The position numbers and the translations under genes are program-made. The notes under the pieces were generated by a model, which saw only the letters and a program-made list of their open reading frames with translations, made no database searches and had not been told where the DNA came from. 60,000 nt of DNA from Membranipora membranacea (Eukaryota; Bryozoa; Gymnolaemata; Cheilostomatida; Membraniporidae), in assembly GCA_914767715.1 (NCBI GenBank), contig OU612075.1, positions 7,504,001 to 7,564,000 on the forward strand. Reading direction: 5' to 3'. Shown one piece after another: positions 13,163-24,154 of the stretch; positions within the stretch are counted from its first letter, which is position 1, and each line of letters starts with the position of its first letter.

Positions 13163-13168
13163 TTTATT
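13163..13168 (-). other. Candidate poly(A) signal for ATP6V0C
   Basis: TTTATT on the + strand reads AATAAA on the - strand, 456 nt beyond the subunit c stop codon. It would give a 3' UTR of normal length. Other A-rich hexamers cannot be excluded. Confidence 0.4.
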
Positions 13169-13623
13169 GCTGAAACATTGATCCCACTTAAACCGATCCC
13201 ATCTGAATATGCCATCACACAATGATCGGGTACCATGTTGTAAAACCAATGAGATTTTTCTTGTCGCACACTCTTGAGCATTTTAGTCTCTCGCAATGCC
13301 AGCTGGTTATCGCAATATGAAGGACTACTACTACTAGCATGCCTATACATAATTCATTGTAATGAACATTGCTCCGGCACATTTATGATGGTATCTAGCC
13401 AGTATTTTGTACGAAGTACCGGAGTCAAATCTCGCGTCTTTATCCCGGTGATATATATACTATGATGAATGGCTTTCTGAGACGGTAGTAGTGTCTGTAG
13501 TTCAACAGCTGGATATCGGAGTCCATTGATATAATCGATGTTTGGAATACATCTGTCGCTTACATATAATGGTGGTGAAGAGAGGATGATCATATAGAAT
13601 AGAATAGTGAGTGAGGTATTGAA

Positions 13624-15813
13624 CTACTTCGATGTGAGGATCAAGGCAACAATGAATCCATACAGACCCAATACTTCAGCAAAAATGAGAATCAGAATCA
13701 TTCCAACGAATAACCTGTAACAGAGAAAAAGAAAGTCTTACACACCATGGCCTTTCTCATGTTAAATACCAGGTTTAGTTTCAAGTAACAAGTATGACAA
13801 AGTCAGAGATACCTGTTCTTTGCACAATGTCATCGCCTGAAACATTTTTGCGAATGAGCATGTTCATGTTTGAAATCTGAACTTTCCCTATTACAACCAT
13901 CACTATGATCAAGCACGATGAATGACGATATTCCACCATGCTCCTGTGATAGGAGTTCCATATTCATCACAGTTAGGCCTATGTCTTACAAGCAAAGCTC
14001 GAATCTTTAAAAGTTACACACTGAACGAGAGAGGTGGATAATGATACCTTGGTTGTTGTGCAGTGCCTCTAACACCGGAGTCTCCGACTACACCAATAGC
14101 GTAACCAGCTGCTAATCCAGCAATACCTACACTAAGTCCAGCTCCTAACTGTGTGAAAGCTCTACAATAATGACAAGAATAGTTGTTTAGCACGTTGTTT
14201 AGACTTTGATCTATTTAAATTCTAAATAAGGCTATGTGATCATTTCTATAATCTAGCTAATAATTGGACCAGTACGGGAGAGAAATAAGAGTCTGCCGAC
14301 TAAAATTCTAGTCTAAATGACATATAGTATTATAACGACCATGATTGATAGTGATGTTTTTATTATTTTTGCTATGTTTTTAGAAATTTTGATAACAAAC
14401 AAATCACTCAGAACAACTAGAGTGCTAACATATTGAAATCATAAACTCCATCTGGCACTTCCTCCTGATATTGAGATATGATGAGCCAATCAATTTTATC
14501 AATCACAAAATTATTGAAGGATAAGTTGGGAATTATACAACAGCAAAAAAATGTATCCCCCACCCTATATCATCATATGAACAATACAGTGGTTGGGCAG
14601 ACAGGTAAGCTTTACTACAGCCCTATCTAATTACTGCAGACTGAACTCAAGCTTACAAAGATATCAGTCAAACAACAGAGACATTTAAACACCATCGTAT
14701 TGTAATTGGTCATTGAGTATATTATCGAATAAATAAAGCTTATCCTAACTTAAACTCCCACAGATAGCTACTTACCAATTGATAAAGTGACTTACTTGAA
14801 AAGAGTGTAAGTGGCATCTGGGGTGATGTTATTTGTGATGACAGCAGCTACTACGAGTCCGTAAATACCAATAATACCAGCCATGACCACGGGGATCACA
14901 CTTCTCATAATCAACTCGGGCCTCATAACAGACATGGCTGCTATACCGGTACCTGATTTAGCTGTGCCGTAGGCGGCACCCATCGCTGTAATGATGAAAC
15001 ATGTCATGTTATAACATTGTCTGACAGATTTACTACCCATATATATATGCTCATGAATTTTGTCCAGGGCCTCTGAATTTCAAGGAGAGGGAGGCAATAT
15101 TGCCTGACAGATTTATTCCATCATCTATCTCAGACCCCTTTATAAGAAGCATGTCATTGATTATTGGGAGATTCACACTCTGATATTCTTCACTGTGAAA
15201 GGATGAATCTTTTCTGTTTGAATTTGTTTTTGGGTTTTTAATTTTTATTGTTTTTTATGAGCTGATGGAGAGGGCTTAACAACACCGATTAGTAATGCAT
15301 CTATGGTGAGGATCCTATCTATCTCTCTGTCTTATGGACTGAGAAGAAGTCTAAAGAAACTAAGTCACACAGGACTACTGCATTTCCTAACTTTGGGCTT
15401 TGTATAAGTAATCAACAAAGCCCAACAAAAGTCAGGAAGGTAGGTAGGTCAGTAGGTAGTCCTATGCACAGGCAGCCTATCCTATGCACAGACAGTGAGT
15501 GTGACGGTCAGTCATGTGAGCCTACACAACACAGCCATCAAGGCTATCATAGATATTTATCAATTCAAATCAAAAGTAAATGGTCAAAATAAAACCTAGC
15601 AATTCAATATTATTCTTCCCAGATCTATAAAATTAAAAGATAAACCACATTCACTCACAAGTAAATTCACAACTCAATTGAAGAATCATCATCATTAAGT
15701 TCATTATTGAACCAACCAATTGATAAATGAAAATACTAACCACTAAATGCTACAGCAGCTGTTGCTCCCATGACTCCAAAGAAAGGAGCGTAGATTGGTG
15801 TTGCTTCAGTCAT
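13624..15813 (-). CDS. ATP6V0C: V-type proton ATPase 16 kDa proteolipid subunit c
   Basis: Subunit c forms the rotating membrane ring of the V-ATPase Vo sector, which pumps protons into lysosomes, endosomes and secretory vesicles. Four exons: 15741-15813, 14796-14985, 14048-14161, 13624-13714, all GT-AG and in phase. They give 155 residues, the usual length of the family. The protein begins [16 protein letters not shown] and has the four hydrophobic hairpin helices. The first repeat contains [17 protein letters not shown] and the second [16 protein letters not shown]. The essential proton-carrying glutamate is present at residue 139 in [12 protein letters not shown]. The start is fixed by alignment to the family N-terminus. 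It is head-to-head with MRPL52, 255 bp apart. Confidence 0.98.
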
Positions 15814-16068
15814 TTTGAATGATGTTTAATGTGTATAAAGAAGAAATCTAGGAGGAGAGATTGATAAATTGTGGTGTCTTCAACAAAAATGGCTATTGAT
15901 TCTTGCTAATTCCTGTTTTGTGGAAGTTGTCATGTGACCTAGTTAAGGTCAAGGACAAGTTGAGCTCCTATTCCATTGGATCTTTCTCTCAGGAATGATC
16001 CAATGAGATATGTGATAGCAAATATTTTTTGCAGTTAACCAATCATCTTTGAATGGAAAATAAACAAG
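15814..16068. promoter_or_regulatory. Putative bidirectional promoter, ATP6V0C / MRPL52
   Basis: The 255 bp between two opposed start codons must hold both 5' UTRs and promoters. It contains a palindromic E-box at 15929-15938 (GTCATGTGAC), an AGGTCA half-site next to it (about 15945-15952), and two ATTGG/CCAAT-type motifs (around 15974 and 16038). No clear TATA box is placed for either gene. Shared control is inference from spacing. Confidence 0.6.
15929..15938. promoter_or_regulatory. M-box / CLEAR-like E-box
   Basis: GTCATGTGAC contains the MITF M-box core TCATGTGA and differs by one base from the TFEB/CLEAR palindrome GTCACGTGAC. In mammals, MiT/TFE factors drive V-ATPase genes through such sites. 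The position is 116-125 bp upstream of the V-ATPase start codon. Function here is inferred. Confidence 0.4.
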
Positions 16069-16506
16069 ATGGCAGCCCCCATGAAAACCAGAGTTTACTT
16101 ATGCAAGCTTCTATGTCAACGCAAAAATTCAAATATTTTGCCAGTTTTGAGTTTCCATTCTTCTAATGTGCTTCAGAAAAAGGTCAAGAAAGCACCTAAA
16201 CACATTAATTATGGTAAAATTGTATCTGACTATGAGTTAGACAGGATCTCTAAAGGATTACCCAGGACTGGGACTGAGTATGGTCCCTTGATAGACAGAC
16301 CGGATTGGTCATATGTAGATGGAAGAGCTGGAAATCCATCTAGTGGTCAAATAAGGAGAAAAGCAGAGCAGCATGACATAGCATGCCAACTGTATGACCT
16401 TAACAAAGAATTCACCTACACTCAGAAAAGCTCATCACATGATCTCAACAGCAATAATCAGCACAGAGATGATCCAAATCACAAATCCAGCAGGCCTCTG
16501 CACTGA
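16069..16506 (+). CDS. MRPL52: Large ribosomal subunit protein mL52, mitochondrial
   Basis: A component of the mitochondrial ribosome large subunit. The single 145-residue ORF starts in a good context (AAGATGG). The first 40 residues are basic, with few acidic residues, as in a mitochondrial targeting sequence. The family signature follows at about residues 66-115: TGTEYGPLIDRPDWSYVDGR, then the GQIRRKAEQ block. The C-terminal tail is Ser/Asn/His-rich and not conserved. The gene is uninterrupted, unlike its intron-rich neighbours. A strong donor-like CAG/GTAAGA lies 42 nt after the stop (exon end 16548), so the 3' UTR may be spliced. Identification rests on the PDWSY-DGR and QIRRKAE motifs. 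Confidence 0.9.
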   Translation: MAAPMKTRVYLCKLLCQRKNSNILPVLSFHSSNVLQKKVKKAPKHINYGKIVSDYELDRISKGLPRTGTEYGPLIDRPDWSYVDGRAGNPSSGQIRRKAEQHDIACQLYDLNKEFTYTQKSSSHDLNSNNQHRDDPNHKSSRPLH

Positions 16507-16653
16507 GGGCATATCTGATTTTGGCAAGAATATGTTGGTGCCAAGCAGGTAAGAAATTGTTGATATGCAAAGAACCACTTTGTCATACACTTTACAACTG
16601 CATCACCAACCACCCGATTTTATGGTTTTCCCCCAAGACTGCAAGAGGAGTAG

Positions 16654-16935
16654 AAGGTGGCTCAGTTGGTTAGAACGCCGGACTTCAACACGCAAGTGAT
16701 GAAGGTCGTGGGTTCGAATCCCACTGCAGTCCATCTTCTACTGGGGATTGGTTGGTCCCCCAGGTGTGCTCCGACCTGCCTGCAAACAGAGAAAAAACTG
16801 GCGCAGATATTGCGGCCTCGCCAATAAGGCAATAATATTTCGCCGCCCATGCCTTGGGATGGGCGAGTGATAAGACATCGGATTTTAATCTTGATTTTTA
16901 ATCAAGAGGCATGTCGAAGTAACCCTGAAGAAGAT
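16654..16935 (+). mobile_element. tRNA-derived SINE
   Basis: The 5' part looks like a decayed tRNA gene with a pol III box A (TGGCTCAGTTGG, 16658-16669) and box B (GGTTCGAATCC, 16711-16721). It has no proper acceptor stem and continues into an unrelated body of about 200 bp, the standard plan of a tRNA SINE. The 3' boundary near 16935 and target duplications are uncertain. The antisense reading frame contains a GFEPT-like peptide, a known by-product of translating box B. Confidence 0.7.
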
Positions 16936-18208
16936 GATGGAAAAAACTCATAAGTCTATATCGTATCAGTATCTCATATATTGAACCTAATTAGTTATTG
17001 ATTGTACCATTCGGCTTATGATCATCATCAATATGCCTTAACTGGGTTGCGAGGGAAATTCATTCATGACTGTAACTTTAGTACTGACAAGGTATGACAA
17101 GGCAAAATGTTCTTTTGGATTTCAAGCTGCACATTTTTTGCCGCCCAAAAACTCTCTTTGTATTAATTTGATTGATCGTTGGCTTTTGGCAAATCTCTCA
17201 ATGATAACTTCAATTTAGCTGCTGTGTTTGCTCTGGCTGATAATTATTCAGAGCCAACACATTGGCCATCTTTATGTAGGGCCCATAGGAATTCCAAACC
17301 TCTTTATTAGAACACGCCGTGTGTACATGATTCTTGGTCCTCAAATCTTTGTCTCTATATTTTCATCGTCTTACTAGGGTGCAGTTGTTAGCTATTCAAT
17401 TAATTTTGTACACTCAGATGCTCGGGAATGCCACTGTGTCATTTCATGCTGTCATTATTAAACAAAGGGAAGGGGGGGGTACACGGAAGTATCAGAAAAA
17501 TGATTCAAGTTCACTAAGGCTGCCAAGGGTCATTCTTTCAATAAGACATGTTATTATGTGTCCGACAATGCATTTTTCCTGAATGCCTTTTGATATTTGG
17601 TACGTCATGTCAACTTGGCAAATGAGAATGCACACCTATATTTTCACTATGAGGGTATGCAGTATTCAGGCACTTTCCAGTTTTTGAAATGTCACACGCC
17701 TAGTTACTTGTGATGAATCCTACATCTGACCTACATTTGTGTGAAGTTCTTATTTTTGCAACTGTTTTGTTGCAGTGGTTACTGGCTGTTGGACATAAGT
17801 CAAGTCCGATTCTGGTGGATACCCTTCCAGCTAAAATAAGGTTTCAGAAAAACATGAGTATTCTGCACTGATATTTTGATAAAGCATTTGAGATAAAGCA
17901 TAAATATTTTATTCCATTACAGCTTTGGTACAAGGATGGCTAATTGAAATCTGATGGACAATGAACTGTAAATCTTGGTACTTAAACAGGCTCCACAAAA
18001 GCACAACAGGAAGCTAAGCTTTGGTAAAAAAAGATTTGACTTACTGAAGCCAGTACTAAATCTTTCAGTATTTGGCGTTTTTCACGTATTATCACAATAA
18101 AATAAAGCACAGTAATGCAGCTGATACAAATCAAATGTTCTCCATTATTTGCACATATCGGGTTCCTCTGGCATATTTGGAGTTACAGGCAATCAGCTCA
18201 GTAACAAG

Positions 18209-18317
18209 CAGCTCAAACTATGCCGGGATAGCTGGTAGTAGTATACAGTATTAACCACTCTGGAAAGTGTTTGATGATGTAATGCTGCTACCAGCTATCC
18301 CGAGACAGTTTGAGCTC
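18209..18317. repeat. Hairpin element, GCTCAAACT family
   Basis: Arms of about 35-40 bp contain GGGATAGCTGGTAG on the left and CTACCAGCTATCCC on the right, bounded by GCTCAAACT / AGTTTGAGC. Similar termini occur at 38718-38798. It is a short non-coding MITE-like element. Confidence 0.65.
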
Positions 18318-18417
18318 TTAAACTACAAGAAACTATGTTACAAGTTTTCAAAAATGCCGTGTCAGTGAATGAAGCTTTCGACAGATTTAAGAATATATAT
18401 TTATACCAAGTGAACTC

Positions 18418-18423
18418 TTTATT
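18418..18423 (-). other. Candidate poly(A) signal for the tyrosine-rich receptor
   Basis: TTTATT on + is AATAAA on -, 44 nt past the stop codon at 18467-18469. It would give a very short 3' UTR. Confidence 0.4.
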
Positions 18424-18466
18424 AATCCACCGATATAGCCAATAAGTAAATGTAAAAAATAAACTG

Positions 18467-21400
18467 TTATCTAGGAACATTCTGGTAAATATTTTCATCA
18501 TCGTAATCCTGCTGATGTATGTGTGCGGTCTCGGCTGCATCGTAAGAGGCACCTGATTGTAAGTGCTGATTATCGGCATATTGTCCTTGATTGTCAGCTG
18601 ATACTCGATTGGCTGTGTGAGAAGGAGGAACAAAGCCTCTAGTTGTGTTGTCTGAATAATCGTAATCTTCTTCTTGATGAACAACTGGTTTGGGTTTGGT
18701 GACAGGGGGAGGTGATTTTGCGTCTGAGCGTTTCTTTTGCTGATAAGTTTTGGTTAGTTGTGTAAGTTGACGGAGTAAGTCTGACTGAGGTTGTGGAGAG
18801 GTCGTTGGCGAGGTTGGGGTCTCGTTTTGTTCTGGTACCTCATAATCTTCTTGCCCTTCTTCATCAACCTGGTCTGGGAAATATGAGTGTGACTGTTGAG
18901 CGCCCATATCCATAGCCAAATAGTCTTCCTGTGGACCTTCAACCGCTTCTGCATCACCGCCAACATTACCATAACTACCATAACCATTACCACAATTACC
19001 ATAAATATTCTGGTTTTGTGGTTGAGTGTTTTCATAAAGCTCTTGATCGTCATCAGCATCCACATTTGTCTCAGCTACAGAGTTCAGCAAAGCATTTCCC
19101 CGGCTCTGAAACAAATTCAGAAAATACTTGGTTAAGTTTATGACGACAATACAGGTAACAGTATTATTTTTCCTTCAAAAACTGTCAGGGACTCTTCTGA
19201 GTTAAGAAATTCTCAGGAGGTCTCATCCAACTCCTTTGGTGGATTTTAATAATTTTGGAATATTTATCACTGAATGTTATATCAGCACATCATTTAACTG
19301 ATATAGCTCCATTCATAGATACATAATTATTCATTTGATTGACATATTATCCTTGTTGCGGAGTTAGTGATCTTTCTTACATTTTGATTTAGTCCGTCCA
19401 GCGTCAAATTTACGTCGCCGTAGTCAACATGAGCAACAGTCTCCTAAAATCAGATATAAGTCGTAAGTTAGAATCATAGCTGATAAGGAAGCTCAATATT
19501 GCAATCAGTATGAGAGCAAGAAATTTTGCTAGAAATACAGCCCACCAGTCAAACAGAACAGTTGGTTAATGGTGAAAATCCAAGTCATAAAGATATGGTC
19601 TCGAGCATTCACTTGAGTTGTGCGACCCTGCAATTCACATTTTTCACTCACTTCTGAGCCTGATACACATTAATCTAGCCTTTTCGCGTGTGGCTACTTT
19701 TTTGTTTTCACATACCTCTTCTGTCTCAACCCCAGTTTTGTTTCGGTATGGGTTGGGCTTGGATAGAGTTCTCAGCTTGATGCCTCCTTTAGGCTGCTTC
19801 GGTTTCTTCTTTTCCTTTGACATTACTAACCCAGCAGCCTCCATTGCCTGCAATTCAGGTCAAGTCCAACATTGATGAAACTTGTAGGCGGGTGAATCAG
19901 CACTTGTTTGAATAGGGAAGAATTAGCCTTGTCACGCGGCTACTTTTTTGTAGCCGCATAACAAGGATAAGGAAGTATCGCACGCAAATGAATATCCTTT
20001 AACCAACTGCTCTGTTTAATTGAGAATTCAGAAGGACAACAGTTTTAAGCACACTGTCACAGTCCTAAACTAATTAAACTGGAAACAGCCACTGTTTCAA
20101 ATTTTAGATTTAGTTAGATCCAAAAAAGTCTGCTGACTGTTGCACTGATTATGCAATTAAAACCTGCCCATGTTAAGGATCGAGAGTACTAAACGCAACA
20201 GAATAGAATTGTCAATAAAGTGAGTCATATCAGGCCATGTTTGGTATGGTTTTGAAGAATTCAGACTGAAAAGTCATTAGAAAATATGAACTAAAACAGC
20301 CTGTGAACCTAAAAATTCAGTACTCACATCTGGAGGGGGCTTGTGGTGCTTGTGGTCTAAGGACTCATCATCTCTCGTTGGGCAGCTGCAGACACATTGA
20401 CACTGACAGCATTGTCCTCTCTTATATAGCACTACTGTCACGATAATAATCACCACAAGTACAAGAGCACCGACAGGACACGCTATTAGCAGAATCATAA
20501 ACTTGTTGGGTTTTGATGTACACACTTTGTCGTCTCCAAACTTATAGAGGTGAAAGCTGACCCATGATGGCGCGCAAAGTTCTTGGCATTTGTCATGGTA
20601 CATGTAATTGGCACATGTTGTTGCGTTTGGTTTGGTTGATGGAGGTAGCACAGGTACTGTCTCTGTAATCATTTGGCAATACGTGTTGTTGATAGTTTCA
20701 TATCCACAAGGACATTCAGCTAAACATGTAGTGTTGCCTAGCAAGAACATTTTGGTGCACTGGTATGTGGAGTTTAAGCTCTCGCAAGCTTGAGCTGTGA
20801 TATTGACGACACATTGAAGGTCCGCGTTTGCATTGCTGGTGTAGTTTTGCACTGCCTCACAGTTTGTAAAGGAATTCACGACTGTTGTATTTGAACAGCA
20901 CATGCTGATTGATTCATTTGTTGCCTCATTCTGAGCACTGCAGTAGTATGGAGTGGGAGTGTCTTCCTTAGTGAATCCTGCAGAACGAGTACGAGTACAG
21001 TTTGATCCAGAGCATTCGCATGTGTACTGCTGAAAAATAAACAAGATACGAATGTTAACCGCATGTTTTGAACAGGAAAACATGAGAAAATTCAGCAAAA
21101 CCACTTTATTAGCTTGAGAGTTTTCCTCTCATGACAAAAGAGAGGAAAATTCCTAAAGTTGATATATGATACATTGTTGTGTCCTCAACTTCAGTTATGT
21201 TGATGGGGCATATAATGTACCACACTCCCTGATTTGACGATCTTGATTATTTGAGTGTTACCTTAATAAAAGGGGCAGAAACACTGATAACCATTGAGTT
21301 CTTTTTAGATATTATTCCAATAAATTAGGTCTCCAGACTTTTTTGATTAAAGAATACAACTTTTTCCAGTGTTGGCTGGTAGGAGAGGCCTATAAATTCA

Positions 21401-24154
21401 CCAAGTATGCCTTGAGACATCTTTTGTCTGCTGTAAGGTAAGTATCTCAGATGAGTATCTAATTGACCACACAGCTGTTTTCTCAATGTCCATCCATTCA
21501 TTGAGTTAGCCTGTCTTGACAACTTTATAAGCTTTGTCAAGACATGCATACATTGAGTCATCTAAGGAGGAAGTTGCTCTGGTGATTTAATCAAAGTCAT
21601 TCGAAGCATTCCTCGTGATTCTGTATTACACAACTAGATTATTTGCGGAAAACTTGGCAGGTCCGATTAGGGTTGGGAGTCAGTGAAATAGTTTGAGTCA
21701 GTAATGACGGCATGTAAGATTTTGATTCAAAGCGCCTTTGCAATACATCAAATTTGAAAATACAAGCTTGTGCCTTAGATCAACATAACAGATAAATGGG
21801 CTGTCTTGGGCGGATAACCTGAGTGGGAAGAAAATTACATATATAACTCAGTCAATCATAATATTCTTCTACTTTGAGAGAGGTTATTCGTTTTTTCTTT
21901 CACTACGGGATAAAAATATTCACACAGTTGACGTAATTTTTCCATAATTATTAGCAAATTTTATGCTTCATTGAAGGTTCTGAAATTATTTCAAGCATGT
22001 ATGCAAAAGTTCGATCTGCCGGTTAAGTACACCTGCCTCCAATTACCTAGATGGTTTTGACCTTATACAAGTATTCTAGTCTGAGGTCATACCTCCCCCT
22101 CCCCCCCCCCAGACTCTTACCTCCAAAACCGACAGCCCAATGGCTTCCGGCCGGAGAAATATTCATATTATAAATGATTCAACATGATAAGACCAGCTAA
22201 AATACACTGAGTCAAGGATTTCGATTAAAACTGTCATGCATTTTCCACAGCGCTATACCAAGAGATTTTAACCTTTACTACAGTGTGTCACTGATAAAAC
22301 TGATAAGATGTATAAGGCTAGCTTCTAAGGTACAATCTTCAAATTCTATTCCTCCACAAATCCATATGAGCAAAAGGAGACCACATTATATTAATTCCTA
22401 CGTAGAACCACACTGAGTGAAATTGGTATGTTTATGGTGTCCCTATTGTCTGATGGAATTGGAAGGAATTGCGTTACTTCCTCATAGCAGGCAGAGTACT
22501 AAATTGTGGTCATACTGGTTGGGAGATAGATTGCTTTCAAAGATCTTTTGTTGGAGATTATTACCGTGCTCACCCATTTATGCAGAAGTATTAAAACGAA
22601 AAGATTTGGCGGCAGCTATTTTCCCCCTCCCTCCCAATCACAGGGAATCTCTATTATAAAGGGTACGAGGCAAATGGCAGTTTGTTGCCCATAACCCACG
22701 TTCAGTGATAGCGACAGCTAAAATAGCTTTCCACATTGCTGACAAGCTCATCACAGGGGCTGTAGAAGAGTTATATTTGTTTGATGAAGTAAATGATGAT
22801 GCTACTACAGGGCCAGGGGTGAACACTATCTGCATTGAACTTTGCACAATCAAAAATTCCTAAAACATTTTGTGGTTGATGGTTGATAGAAAAACCAGTC
22901 TAGATAGGTTTTGGGACCACTGAGGACTGTGGTTTAGTTGAAAAACTATAGTAGCCTACAGTTTGTAAATATCAGTGACTGGGGCTGGCATATCTTCAGC
23001 AATCTTCAGCTTCAGCAATCTTTGGCTTCAGTGTATTTTTTCCTCGCAATAGAAGAGTCTTGAGCCAAAGAACATAATATTCATGTGAGGTCAGGCTTTG
23101 TTATTCAAATTTTACCACGAAAAGAGAAGTTACTTTCAACAAGGCAGCACATGACTCCATTAAGCTTGTAAAAGGAAGTTGAATTGAAATAGGGAATACT
23201 TATAAGGCCATACTATTTGAACTGTTTTCCCTTCTGACTTTGTTACTTGATATTTTATAAGCTAGCAGCTATCACAGCCATAATAACAGCGTAACAGGCA
23301 CTTTAATAGCAACACAATAGATCGGTAAAATTTTTAGGTTTCCCTATTGTCATCTTCAGGTAACAAACTTAAGAAGCTAGTACTACTTTACAACACTAAT
23401 GTCGGCTGTAAGCTGTTTCGAGGCTTTCTCTAGCACAGCATTCTCGTCGTTGCCCCTGTATGTTGGTGATCTGTGATTCACCCTAATTGATGAGCAACAT
23501 CTTGATTTGATGGCCTTAGCTGAAAGATGTATTTTCTCAATGCAACTAAGTCCCTTAGTACCAATATGGTATATGAATTCTAATTGCTATAGTATAAAAT
23601 CTCAAGGTTTAATCGGTGAGAATGCTCCTTGATATTGAAAAGTGATTTTGGTCGGCTGGTGGGTCTTTCAATTACAATCTGTCAAAATTGCTATCCGATA
23701 AGCAAGATCACCAATACGTCTTGTTCCCAAATTACTCACTGCTTATATCACTGCTGAGTGAACAATTTGATAACGGATTTGCCTGATTGAAATATCAAAT
23801 GAGGGACAATTTCGTGTGAAGTCATTATAGATGTTGATTTAGCTCTTAACACCACCTTACTCTAATTGAAAAAGCTTCTGATTGCCTGGTGAGAGGGAAA
23901 CCCTCCAAAGCATTATTTTGATCAATATGGACGGCCATCAGCCTTGTGCTTTGATAAAGTTGCTTGAAATCCAAATCAACACGACCGCGGGGCAGTTCAG
24001 TCTCAGATCCTAAATTGTACTACTGGTTATAACTTGTACTCACTTTATCTGATATCTGTGCTGCTCCTCCTGTCAGTATACTAGCTCCGTATAGAATTAG
24101 GGCTATAGATAATATATGCGAGGAGGAGATACCTCTCCAGTACCCCTTCGCCAT
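18467..24154 (-). CDS. Unrecognised type I membrane protein with tyrosine-rich tail
   Basis: I do not recognise the family. Five in-phase exons: 24044-24154, 20328-21029, 19716-19847, 19381-19443, 18467-19105, giving 548 residues. Residues 1-33 look like a signal peptide. The ectodomain (about 34-213) has 18 Cys and nine N-X-S/T sites. One transmembrane helix spans about 214-238, followed at once by a six-Cys cluster (CCQCQCVCSC) suited to palmitoylation. The tail of about 310 residues holds 16 Tyr. Y305, Y360, Y371, Y381 and Y543 are in YxN (Grb2 SH2 type), Y398 is in YLAM (PI3K YxxM) and Y424 is in YEVP (YxxP). A proline stretch KSPPPVTKPKP could bind SH3 domains. There is no kinase domain. 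The likely role is a receptor or scaffold phosphorylated by a tyrosine kinase at the plasma membrane; this is inference. A further 5' exon is possible but not needed. Confidence 0.75.
19924..19968. repeat. TAGCCTTGT micro-hairpin
   Basis: TAGCCTTGTCACGCGGCTAC, T-rich loop, GTAGCCGC and ACAAGGATA form a near-perfect short hairpin with TA at its ends. A second copy is at 53233-53291. It lies in an intron of the tyrosine-rich receptor. Confidence 0.6.
21509..21547. repeat. Short TAGCCTGTC hairpin
   Basis: GCCTGTCTTGACAA and TTGTCAAGACATGC are inverted copies around an 11-base loop. It is a small member of the TAGCCTGTC family, in the large first intron of the tyrosine-rich receptor. Confidence 0.6.

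Larger units (their letters stand above)
10694..13623. other. Convergent intergenic region between AARS and ATP6V0C
   Basis: No credible exon chain was found. It should hold the 3' UTRs of two convergent genes. An AATAAA at 11574-11579 (+) is a weak candidate poly(A) signal for the synthetase. A 16-base G run sits at 11458-11473 inside a TAGCCTGTC-type repeat. A short direct repeat (GTATGAGACT, then G or T, then CCGACTG) lies near 12235-12275. Confidence 0.6.
16507..18466. other. Convergent intergenic region, MRPL52 3' side
   Basis: It holds the SINE, possible spliced 3' UTR sequence of MRPL52 (an acceptor-like TTGTTGCAG ends at 17775) and the hairpin at 18209-18317. No protein-coding exon with support was found. 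Confidence 0.5.

Noticed and set aside
14792-15040. 82-residue - strand ORF beginning MGSKSVRQ
   Set aside because: Its first 18 codons are intron; the real reading enters at 14985 as exon 2 of ATP6V0C with a split GCG codon.
16662-16850. - strand ORF containing GFEPT
   Set aside because: This is the known artefact of translating a tRNA box B; the region is a SINE.
18754-19143. Overlapping ORFs (Met/Val-rich and His/Tyr-rich) on both strands
   Set aside because: They are shadows of the repetitive Asn/Gly/Tyr codons in the last exon of the tyrosine-rich receptor.
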